Shown: piece by piece, positions 11,506 to 20,912 of the stretch
Layout of the letters: every line of letters begins with the position of its first letter
Position numbering within the stretch: the first letter of the stretch is position 1
Source: Mnemiopsis leidyi
Lineage: Eukaryota > Ctenophora > Tentaculata > Lobata > Bolinopsidae
NCBI GenBank assembly: GCA_000226015.1
Contig: JH155439.1
Location: forward strand, 54,231 to 101,783
Length of the DNA stretch: 47,553 bases
Reading direction: 5' to 3'
Translations under genes and position numbers: made by a program
Notes under the pieces: generated by a model
Seen by the model: only the letters and a program-made list of their open reading frames with translations
Database searches by the model: none
What the model was told of the DNA's origin: nothing

Positions 11506-11588
11506 CCCCTGGTTCTTATGCATAAATGTACGGGATGATACACTATCTGACTTGTAAACGACAGTTAAATATTGAAATAAAAATTAGA

Positions 11589-12233
11589 TAACATAAGGCA
11601 TAAAAGTTAAACAAGACTTTTGAAAGGAGATATTAAAAATTAAAAAATATTTCATTTCTAATACACATGTAACGACCATCTCAAAAGTTAATAACATGAT
11701 GTCGATGATCATTGTTGATAATCATTGATAATGATCGTAGCAAAATGAAATATACTCTTATTCAACACGATATCAACCCCTATTAAAATTATCATTGATT
11801 AAATAACTCATAAAATTAAAAAAATCACTGCCATGCTCAGTGCCAGTGCTAAAACTCTTGCCAACACAGTTGTAGCGCAAAGAAATTAGGAAGAATTTCT
11901 AGAAGTAGATTTTGCTTAGAGACAGATTCGTTGATTAACAAGTTCGTGAATTATCTTTATCATGTATACTTACAGCTATATTCTCCCGATCAGTTATATA
12001 ACAAAGAAAATTATATCACGATTACAAGCAATAATCAATTAAACGGCGAAACTTCTCCTCTGTTATAGATAAAAAGTAATTCAAGTTAAGAATAAATATT
12101 GTCATTATTCACCAATCTCGTGTTTCTTGATTTTAGTCGCCTTAGTTTTGGTCCTTATCTGAAAATTAAAAACTCTGGAGCGAACCAGCAATCCGCGTTT
12201 ATATGGACAAAATTCCTACGTGTCAGATTTCGT
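11589..12233. other. Non-coding; 3' side of the seven-exon gene
   Basis: AT-rich DNA, probably holding the 3' UTR of the gene that ends at 12234. I see nothing else in it. Confidence 0.5.
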
Positions 12234-15050
12234 TCAATCTATGTCTGAATCGTCCAAAGGTTCGAATCCATCATTGCCCTTAGTTAGGTGCCTGTTTTCA
12301 TCCGTCGATATGTAAGTTCTATAAAAACCACCTTGATTTCTGAAAACAAAACAATTAGTTATGGAATTTGCTCATTTAGTAGTAGTAGTACTAGTAATTA
12401 CGTAAGAGGCTCTTTCAAAAAGTTTCTAGATAATGAAACAATCGTCAATCATTTAAGATTACAAGTTCTAATTTGGTTCAATATTGGTCTTCAATATTAA
12501 AAAAGCTGAAAGAACAAACCGTTTCCTTGCAACTACGAAGTATATAAGTCCAATCAGGACAACAACTGCAAGTGCCACAATAGTCCCAACCATCGCCAGT
12601 TTCGTTTTGTCTTTCACGTACTCCTTAGGTATCACTCCGAATATCTTGTCCTCGTCACCTGAAAATTGTCCAGTTTTATATCTTTGATAATCAGTTTAAC
12701 CTGAAGCTATAAGTATGTGTCAGTTTCTGTTCTATAATTCTATAATTATCAATTTGAATGACCATTTGTTGTTTATCATAAGCGATTAATCAAATACAGC
12801 TCTCAAGTTAAACTCCTTGATAAACTAAGTCATTTGAGAAGAACGTTTACATGCAGTCAAACGAAATATATACAGATAAATGGTAAATACTAAATGAGAA
12901 AATAGAAATGGTAAAATTAAATGATAAAATCAAAAAGTTTAACTAAGAATTTCACAGCAAGCTAGCTTCATGATAAACGTCAGAGCACATAGTGAATAGC
13001 ATATGGAATATTGAAGTTTAAACCAAGTATTAAGTTGTATGCCCCTAGGCCTAATGTGTTCTTAAGCGGGTTCGTCTAAACTCTAATTTTAGTTTGAAGT
13101 GATCTTTCATCATCTGTGCTATTATTAACAATATAACTGTTTTTGCTATAGTTATGAATGTTATCCTTTCATTGAGAAATTCTGTGTCTATACATCGGGT
13201 TTAAATTTAATCACCAAACTCCAGCGATATTACCACCGAAGAAATCGAACGGATCAAGGTTTAACTTCAAAGCTTATGTATGAAATGATTTAGATTAAGC
13301 AAGAAAAAGCGGCACACACGGCTGTTACCCTTACCATTACTCATAGGCTTCGTGACCTTGGCTGGGGGCTCTGGAAGTTAGCAACGTTACATAATACCTA
13401 CATAAGCTAAACAGTGCATCTACCCATTTCTTTATTTAGTATCAGATATCTATATCTATGAATATGTATATGTATACATAAAGATATAGAGAGTTCATGC
13501 AAAATTGTGAATAACGAAATTGAAATTAATTATCATGCAACTAGTACTACTTGTACAATTTTGATTTTATTGACATAACAAAAGGGTTATTGCATTCCAA
13601 AAAAATGGTTAATGTTTACCTGTTGGTTTGACACAAACATCCTTAGTGAACTCTAGTGACAGCATAGGAATCAGGGTATGTGTAAACAGTGGCTTCAAGG
13701 GATCACTTTTCAATACTCTGTAGTGTACTCCAAAATCGAGCTGCGATATAGTCAAATAATAAAATTTAAGGCATCAATAAATTATTAGCATCAAAGTTAA
13801 ACTCAATGATCTGGAGCATCAGATTTTCAAGAATACTGTCATACTGACCCTGAAATGAGTTATATCTAGAACTTTCTCCAGCACAATGTCAAGATTAGAT
13901 TCAGTCTCGTACATTCCAACGTAGCTCATATTTCCATGTGGTATAGTTATTGATTCTGAACTCTTGTACTCATTCTTTATCGTCGATCCTTAAGAGAAAA
14001 TGTTGAGTTCAAGAATAAAGTCCAGCTCCATATCAAGGCTTGTTAAATCTTAAACCATTACAAGTTCAAGTTTTTGTTCACGTCAAGACACTACGTGGGA
14101 GTAAGAACATATCTTTCTCATAAAAAGGCAAGTATCATAATGATAAAGTCAATAAAAATAAAGCCAATAAAGATAAAGCCAATAATGACAAATTCCAGAA
14201 ACCTTGTATGTCTGTAATGTTGAACTCCAGCTGTACAGCAGGAGATTCACAAGGCTTTACAGAAAAGTTGTAAGACATGTTGTGAGCCAGTAGGTTAAGT
14301 TGACAACAAGCTCCCATACAGTCATCGTGTACTGTACAATCCTGGGCGATACCACTAGTGGCGATAGAGGTCACCAGGTTGCTACAGTGCTCTGCTGGCT
14401 TTGTACTGTTTGTAGAGGTTCCTGTTGTATGAAGAGTTGTTAGCAGTGAATAGTTAGTGGTAAAGAGTTGTTAGTGGTGAAGAGTTGTTAGTGGTGTGGA
14501 GTTGTTAGCGGTGAGGAGTTGTTAGTGGTAAGTAGGGAATAGTACCATATTATGGAATTATTATCAATAGCTGTACACAGACGCTAGGCACTAAGCAATA
14601 TTCTGATGCTATAGTAATTATAACAGAAAAATAACCAATTTCTTACCGTTCGTTTTGTCCGTTGGAGCTTTAGTGGGGTCTGCCTTGGCTTTGGCATCGG
14701 GTTTTGCCTCATGTGCTTGAGTCGGAGCTTTTTGAATTTGATGGTTTTGGTTTTCGTGCGTTTTCTGGAATTAGGTATGGTAATAGATAGATGGGGTAGA
14801 TGGTAGATGATAGAAATCGTCGCTTTATAGTATGTAGTAATGTTAAACGTTTTACTTTTCTTCATAATCATAGCGGAATTTTGAAAATATCAATCTTTTT
14901 AAATAAATAAATATGGTATACCTGTTTTGACTGTGATGAGTCTAAGTCTATATTGTCTGTTGATCCCTGCCAGAGGTCATCTTGGGGAGTCGGGATTGCA
15001 GCTATCGTGATTAGGAGTACAGATAAACTGAGTAACACCTTCATCCTCAC
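12234..15050 (-). CDS. Type I membrane glycoprotein, 323 residues, seven exons
   Basis: Exons in transcript order: 14922-15050, 14647-14764, 14203-14421, 13849-13988, 13620-13740, 12520-12658, 12234-12339. They total 972 nt and every junction is in phase. Signal peptide: MRMKVLLSLSVLLITIAAIP. Next come a Lys/Ala/Pro/Thr-rich spacer (residues about 44-82), then a Cys-bearing ectodomain with the cluster DCTVHDDCMGACCQL, another KPC, a later KDVC, and N-glycosylation sites (NMS, NFS, NIT). One span (AMVGTIVALAVVVLIGLIYF) is followed by ARKR and an acidic tail ending GNDGFEPLDDSDID. The tail has YRTYI and FEPL motifs that could act in sorting. I do not recognise the family. The exon 7 acceptor (TTTTGTTTTCAG) is strong; without it, exon 6 would read to a stop at 12468. 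The intron near 14430-14530 holds an 18-bp GTTGTTAGTGGT repeat. Confidence 0.85.
14430..14530. repeat. ~18-bp GAGTTGTTAGTGGTGAA tandem repeat
   Basis: Five imperfect units inside an intron of the seven-exon membrane-protein gene, close to the acceptor of its third exon. Confidence 0.85.
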
Positions 15051-15650
15051 TAGGAGATATTTATTAGCCTAACCTTAAAGATTGAAATTTGTTGGAATTT
15101 GCATCAGTTCATGAATCATTTGATTGTAAATGTAAAGGCCCAAACAAAATAGTCAGATAGCAGACTGTGCACTCGCAGTTCAAACAATCTTGGAATATTT
15201 TTGTAATTGCAAGCGGTAATTATCAGATCACAAATACTTACTAAATTGAAAAGCAAGTACAGCTAGACCACATAATTGTTAAGACTTAAACGCCTAAAAC
15301 TTAAAAGACTCCGATTTTAAAATTCATGTCAAATAGGCAAGCCTTGCATAAACCAAAATAGCTTAAAGAAATCGACATGACGTAAAGCCAACCAGAATGC
15401 AAGGTGTGGGACAGAAAAAGCTTTATACCTAAAGAAGTCTAAATGTTACAGGCAGAAAGCAAGCTAAAGCCTATTAAATTGTACATCTTAGACAGAGAGA
15501 GAGTTATGCTGATACTAAGATGCAGCCGTAATCTCTTAATGGGGAGACTTTTAACGTTAAGTACCAGGTGCACTGTCTTGCTGTCAGACTAGCTTATGTT
15601 GGTTGTATTTTAAGAACACCGGCCTATTGCTAGTCTAGAAACTTGATAGT
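15051..15650. other. Putative upstream region, nothing recognised
   Basis: Upstream of the minus-strand seven-exon gene. It should contain its promoter and 5' UTR, but I see no clear TATA box or motif cluster. Confidence 0.4.
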
Positions 15651-15651
15651 C

Positions 15652-15876
15652 GAATTTCGCTGTACAAACTATTTCTGATTCTCCAAGTAAAAAGCTGATA
15701 ATATCTGATAATTATACAAAAGGTTTAGCCGGGAAAGCGGACCAACTGATCCTAACTCAATATCCAATCGTCATTGCTTATTGCTTACGTGCACCAAAGG
15801 GTCCACCTTCATTTCCAAGTGATGATGTGACTGAGTTGAATGAACTTGAGAACAAAATCATGTTGGAGAGGATCAG
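15652..15876 (+). CDS. Exon-like ORF of an unidentified gene
   Basis: A frame without ATG stays open for 75 codons from a weak acceptor (TTGATAG, 15651) to a good donor (CAG|GTAAGC after 15876). A shorter version would start after TTTAG at 15728. The peptide includes GKADQLILTQYPIVIAYCL, RAPKGPPSFPSDDVTEL and ENKIMLERIR, a balanced composition unlike random AT-rich translation. Partner exons were not found; the telomeric-repeat element starts only 80 bp downstream. Family unknown. Confidence 0.4.
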
Positions 15877-15957
15877 GTAAGCTTAGTCAGCATCCATAAT
15901 GTTACAAACCCTCTGGGGCATTACTGCACCCAGGGTAGCCGCACCATTTAGCTAAAA

Positions 15958-16122
15958 CACTATATAGCTAAAACCTAATTTAGGGTTAGGGTTAGGGTTA
16001 GGGTTAGGGTTAGGGTTAGGGTTAGGGTTAGGGTTAGGGTTAGGGTTAGGGTTAGGGTTAGGGTTAGGGTTAGGGTTAGGCTATAAAGTGCGTTTAGCTA
16101 AATAGTTTTTAGCTATATAGTG
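15958..16122. mobile_element. Foldback/MITE-like element with a TTAGGG core
   Basis: A 16-bp perfect inverted repeat (CACTATATAGCTAAAA at 15958-15973 and its complement at 16107-16122) encloses the telomeric-type array. Further TTTAGCTAAA palindromes sit at 15947-15957 and 16092-16102. Similar GC-rich outer ends (GGGTAGCCGCACC on the left; GTGCGGGAACCGCACCC on the right) suggest the element extends to about 15934-16136. The arms imply a mobile foldback element rather than a fused chromosome end. Confidence 0.55.
15980..16080 (+). repeat. Interstitial (TTAGGG)n array, ~17 perfect units
   Basis: 101 bp of uninterrupted TTAGGG in one orientation, the canonical metazoan telomere repeat. It lies internally, with coding genes on both sides, so it is not a chromosome end here. 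Confidence 0.97.
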
Positions 16123-17900
16123 CGGGAACCGCACCCAGTCTCGCAAGCTTACAGTAATGATAATGGTCGAAAATATAGAAAACAAGATCTGCAGGATGCC
16201 AAGTGAGACCCAAAGAAGTAAAATCTGACGTCGACCGAAAGTATAGGACTGGGAGCCACGTGAAACTTAAACTCTCCACGCCTATCTCATTACAGCTCGC
16301 TATGCAACTGGGGTGCATGTATAACTATACCGGACAGCAGGAAATAATCCCAGTTAAATGATTGGTCCGAATATCAGGTAGATTATAATGTACAATGTAC
16401 ACGTTGCTGCAAATAGTTATAATTCGAACCCTTGAGAGGTGGAAGCTAGCAAGGAAATTAAATGTTTCAAACAATCTACTAGCAAGTTTCTTTGCACATC
16501 TATTTCCTTCAAGTAAGTTCGAAAACAGCTCACAGACTATTGTATGGTTTGTGCTGTTTAACTTTAACTTAAATTACAAACAGTTCACTAATTGTACTTC
16601 CAATACAAGTACAAGATGCAAAGTCTGTTGCGATGAAAAAGAAACGCCTGCTTACATTAACTATATGAATATCCAGAGACCATTACAAATCTAACAAAGC
16701 GTGTATACAGTATAAAGATAATCCAGTGTCCACTATATATAAATCCACGTGTCGTGTAATGATGCAATACTGTACAAATACGGTGTGGAGTGTAAGGGAC
16801 CACATCAGCTATTTCACATGAGGCACGGCAACGAAGAGCGGTTCTCACAAAACTTGAGTCGTGAGAACAGCAGGGAGTGTGGCACATACCAACGTTCATT
16901 AAAAATTAAACTGCAGTTAGAAAGGATAATTAACAATTAAACTGGCCTCAACAAATGGCAAACAACAGTATAAATTTCATAGGTCCAGCATGTTAATTAG
17001 TCAAGAATAAAGATCCAGTACATATGGAAAAGAGCACATAGACCGAACTGGAGAGAGAGAAAGAGAGAGAAAGAGAGAGTGTGGATCAGAATGTACAGCT
17101 CATCTTAACCCCTCTTAGCTGCACATCTCTATTGTGATGCAACCACCCTGCCCGCGTCATTATACCATAACGGTCAGCTACTCCTACCCACACTCCTCAA
17201 AGTACCTAATATCCCTCGTCACACCTGTTATGGCGCGTGTGAGTCCAGGCCCGGCTTGAGTTACAGTGGTTGACAAGTTCTGGCTTTTACTTCTGACAAG
17301 AGATTAGGTCATACCGACTACCCAGTACCTAGGGTGTGCAGATCATCACATGATGGTGCAATAAAATTGTAAAACTGTTGAACTTTTAAGGCCGATCGAA
17401 GAGGATAGGTTGCTTGGTCTGCAAATTGTTGATTAAAGACATGATCTAGCTCGAGACCAAACGCAGTACTTCAACTTCAACTTCAAAGGCCTAGATACTC
17501 ATCATTTAGTGCTAAAATTAAGGGCAGTTTCTTGAATGACAACCTGCTAAAACTAAAAGTAGAGATTTACAGACGACCATGACAGTCCACAGAAAATGTA
17601 CTCCAATTAACCAAGTTTAGCTTTCAAAGTAACCTCTTTTCGAATTTTACAGCTCCAAATCGATTCACAGCTGTTTAAAAATTTAGACGTGATAAAATTT
17701 GTGGTACATTTTAGCATTTTTGAAAAATATTTGAAGTAAGTTTGGTTAAAAGAATATAAGAGATCTGGAGGATTTGGCAAATTTTGGAGGGTTTTGTACA
17801 TTCTGTAACTGTCGACTCGCATTTTTACTACTTTTTCAAAGACGAAGCTAGAGCGACAAACTACAACAACTTGTATGTACTTGTTGTACTTGTAGTAACT
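16123..17900. other. Intergenic; (GA)n tract only
   Basis: I see no defensible gene. GAGAGAGAAAGAGAGAGAAA occurs at about 17051-17079. Short ATG-initiated frames at 16395, 16657 and 17607 lack coding character. Confidence 0.5.
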
Positions 17901-18221
17901 TTTGTAGTACAAGAAACACTTGGTCACTTGGAACTAGTTAGTGTAGTGGTCAAGTAACACGGTACAAGAAACACTTAAAATTAGTTGGTGTAGGGGTCAA
18001 GTAACACGGTACAAGAAACACTTAAAACTAGTTTGTGCCGGGGTTAAGTAACACGGTACAAGAAACACTTAGGAACTAGTTAGTGTAGGGGTCAAGTAAC
18101 ACGGTACAAGAAACACTTAAAACTAGTTGGTGTAGGGGTTAAGTAACACGGTACAAGAAACACTTAAAACTAGTTCGAGTCGGGTTCAAGTAACACTAGT
18201 ACAAGAAACACTTGAAACTAG
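17901..18221 (+). repeat. 47-bp minisatellite, about 6.5 units
   Basis: Units begin GTACAAGAAACACTT, continue AAAACTAGTTGGTGTAGGGG and end TTAAGTAACACG. The first unit is longer (extra GGTCACTTGG) and the last is partial. Confidence 0.95.
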
Positions 18222-18319
18222 CAGTTTGAACTCAAATCCAGGACGAAGCAGATGTAAGGACGTATTGTCATGAGACATGTGCCACTGTATAACTATATGC
18301 AGTGACCGCAGCAACGCTC

Positions 18320-18470
18320 CTCACACGCGTGACATGTGGTACGTGACGTCACCATAGCAACACACAGTGCTCAGTCTGCACGTGTTAGGCACGTGATGTG
18401 GAAGTCTATTGTCGAGTGTCCTCCGTGAATCCGTGTGTGTACAGAACAGGTGTGACTCCATCACGTGACC
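18320..18470. promoter_or_regulatory. CRE / X-box / E-box cluster
   Basis: TGACGTCA (full CRE palindrome, 18344-18351) overlaps GTCACC-AT-AGCAAC (18348-18361), which matches the RFX X-box consensus GTNRCC(N0-3)RGYAAC. CACGTG E-boxes follow at 18379-18384, 18390-18395 and 18462-18467. The density suggests a promoter or enhancer. No clear coding start lies next to it, so the target gene is unknown. Confidence 0.45.
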
Positions 18471-19862
18471 TCGTAGAGCAACTGTTCTACCATCTTGCTT
18501 TTATCTTAATCTTTGTCTTTTTTAATTACATTTACAAGGTAGATGTAGATGTAGCAATAAATGCGATGGGCACATTGTTATAGCTAACTAAAAAGATCAT
18601 AGTTTGATGATTACTTGTATCTTGAACACAAAACGGAATGCTAAATTTGTGCTCAATTCAGGTGTTCCGTGGCCTGTTTTTGATTGCAAATAAGTCTTCA
18701 CTATAAGTATATAAAGCATAGTGAAAACAGATAAAACAGGTTCAAACAAAAGTCGGAGAATACAAATTTAGCCTAGAAACTAAAACCTTGACATAAAATG
18801 AAAAAGAAAGCTTAAGACTTGATAGAGCACAGAAACAACACGGGATATGAGGAGAAATGACAAAGTGTGTATGAGCATTTCCTATCTCTCCTATATATAA
18901 GTACATAGGACAGTTAACGAGAACTGTCAGGTGTCACGTGTATTAAAAGTTCAGGTCTCTGGATCTGGCAATGTTGAGACATCGTATACACTTTCACACG
19001 AACCACCTGGATTGTAACTAGACTCAAGTTACCGAACCTATTTGTGCTCATAGAAACTAGATAATTAGAACTTTGAGTAGTGACTAGTGTATTAAGCTAT
19101 GACAAATGAGACTATTAATTAGTTGAATCAACAAAAATAAATTTAGATAACCGAATGAGTACATCAGCTTATATTGTTGTAGAATAAAGTAATGCGGGAA
19201 AAGCCTATTCTAAAATCCGAAAACAGCATTCATGCATATATATTCTTTTCTCATTTCTATTTGTCAGATTTATTTCATAATAAATTAATTTTCAAAAATC
19301 AATCGTTAAAATATCACATATATTCTCTTGCAATAGAAATTTAACTGTAAGTTCGTAGTGAAATCAGTCGAATTAATTCGTTAAATCAAATATTTTGAAA
19401 CTATTCTAAATTTATAGTCATCATTATTAATTTCTGAAATTTTGCTAAAAAAATTGCCACTGTTCGTCACACGCATATTAAATGAATCTTTTTAAACTAG
19501 CAATTTTAACTATAATTTCTAACTTTAAGTTTATCTAGTAAGGGCATCTGTAGCAGCAACAGGCATTTTGCATGGGACAGAAAGTAAAAAATCATTCCAG
19601 AAAATTGATAAATTAAGGATCAGTCATTGATGATCCGGATTATATTTTGATCGGATTTCGGGGAAAGTTCAAATTTCCAAAAAAGTTCTAACTTCTAGTT
19701 CTACTTCTAGTAATAAAACCAATATCAACTGCAATAACTGGAGCGTTGTTGATGATGTTCCATCAACAAACAGTGAAAACACCCACTCCGTGCTTTTAGC
19801 ATCTGTTTTCATTAATTGATGACTGCACGACAAACCCCATTGTCCGACTCAAAACTCTCATT
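18471..19862. other. Intergenic, nothing recognised
   Basis: AT-rich DNA downstream of the first GPCR gene. It would hold that gene's 3' UTR. No exon-like frames or repeats stand out. Confidence 0.5.
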
Positions 19863-20912
19863 TTATGACGTTGGTCTGCACAAAAGATTTCCAACCCCAA
19901 GTAGAACTTTCTCAAATATTAGTTTTGCCATCACAATGACATGTTCTCTGAGCATTTTGAGCCTCTTGATGTATACTATTGGGTTCAAGACAGAGTTAAT
20001 AAGCGATACAGAAGTAGTTAGTTGAAGAAGCAGGTCGTCAATCTTAAAACCGCTTGAGTTGCTTTCTACTTTCTGCTTTCCGTAATGAAATTCAAGAATA
20101 TAAAGGCATATTGTGATTATTTTCAGCACAACGTACTGAACACTCAGAATTAATACGGTGATCGCGGCTTTTCTTTTTGAATCTCTGTTGCCATTGGCGT
20201 GCAGGTCATCACCATTACTTAGAAGTTTCGCTGTGGAAGCAAAGCAGCATGTCATAACTGCTAGAAGCATCGGAACTCCAAGGCACAGAAATTGGATAAA
20301 CATAAAGTTAGAAAAAGGGTTATCGTGCGTGAAAGGAAGACGTTCATCAGTTTCTTCAAACATTCTACTTAAGTCCCCCAAGAATGGATAAGTAAAATAG
20401 ATCCCCATCAGCATCTCAGTCAGAACAAAAATAGCCATGAGTGCTATTAGTGACGCATGTAAAATTGTTTTTCGGAATCGTACCATCGGCCAAATAATGA
20501 CAGAAGTACGAAGAACATTGAGGTAAATTGTTATAATTCCTGTCACAATCGTCGAGCTTCGAGAAATGTGCAGACTTGTCAAAATAACAAAACTTAGATA
20601 ATAATTATTTTTCCCGGCTGACGGATTCATTTGGATTAAGATTGAATAGTTAAATATCATCATTGATAGGCATACGATAGCGTCGGTGATGTTCAAGTAA
20701 GTCAAAAAGGCGTTTCCAAGTTCTGAGCGTCGTCTGAAAAAGTAAGACAGGGAAACGAGGTTGACTACAAGGCCAACTGTACCGAGAACTGTGTTGACGT
20801 ACAGAATCGACTTAGCGATGTCGTTGGAGCCGATCGTCATACTGTTTTGATTTGGCTGCTCTACCAATATTTTTCCTGGTAAGAGAAGTATGATTTCTGC
20901 ATGATGATGCAT
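19863..20912 (-). CDS. Intronless class A-like GPCR 1 (349 residues)
   Basis: Seven hydrophobic spans are visible: TM1 about 35-60 (GLVVNLVSLSYF), TM2 with NITDAIVCL, TM3-4 around HISRSSTIVTGIITIYLNVL, TM5 PMLLAVMTCCF, TM6 AITVLILSVQYVVL, and TM7 ending NSVLNPIVY, the class A NPxxY. The TM3 end has NVLRT in place of D/ERY. I find no Cys at the usual TM3 start or in loop 2, and TM6 lacks CWxP. Residues about 230-248 form a basic third loop. Translation may start at residue 1 (MHHHAE) or at MTIGSND near residue 25. It is closely related to the gene at 23553-24503 and shares its orientation. Ligand unknown; likely a lineage-specific surface receptor. Confidence 0.88.
   Translation of the reverse strand: MHHHAEIILLLPGKILVEQPNQNSMTIGSNDIAKSILYVNTVLGTVGLVVNLVSLSYFFRRRSELGNAFLTYLNITDAIVCLSMMIFNYSILIQMNPSAGKNNYYLSFVILTSLHISRSSTIVTGIITIYLNVLRTSVIIWPMVRFRKTILHASLIALMAIFVLTEMLMGIYFTYPFLGDLSRMFEETDERLPFTHDNPFSNFMFIQFLCLGVPMLLAVMTCCFASTAKLLSNGDDLHANGNRDSKRKAAITVLILSVQYVVLKIITICLYILEFHYGKQKVESNSSGFKIDDLLLQLTTSVSLINSVLNPIVYIKRLKMLREHVIVMAKLIFEKVLLGVGNLLCRPTS

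Larger units (their letters stand above)
11028..11588. repeat. 76-bp direct repeat flanking a gap and a CG-rich block
   Basis: The segment 11028-11103 (containing ATGTACGGGATGATACACTA) recurs at about 11512-11588 with only a few changes. Between the copies lie 10 Ns (11104-11113), a CG-rich foldback (about 11114-11192) and a CCGCGACA/GCCGCGATTTT array (about 11325-11505). This could be an insertion with a long duplication, or two haplotype contigs joined without merging the overlap. Confidence 0.8.

Noticed and set aside
12258-12272. Perfect tRNA B box (GGTTCGAATCC)
   Set aside because: There is no matching A box or cloverleaf, and it lies inside coding exon 12234-12339.
12468-12519. Read-through extension of exon 6 to a stop at 12468
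   Set aside because: A donor at 12519/12518 and a strong acceptor before 12339 give an in-phase cytoplasmic tail; intron retention would remove it.
14584-14871. 95-residue minus-strand ORF
   Set aside because: It is another frame across exon 14647-14764 and its introns; the true frame there joins the signal-peptide exon in phase.
15980-16080. Chromosome end
   Set aside because: The TTAGGG array is only 101 bp, has genes on both sides and sits between inverted arms.
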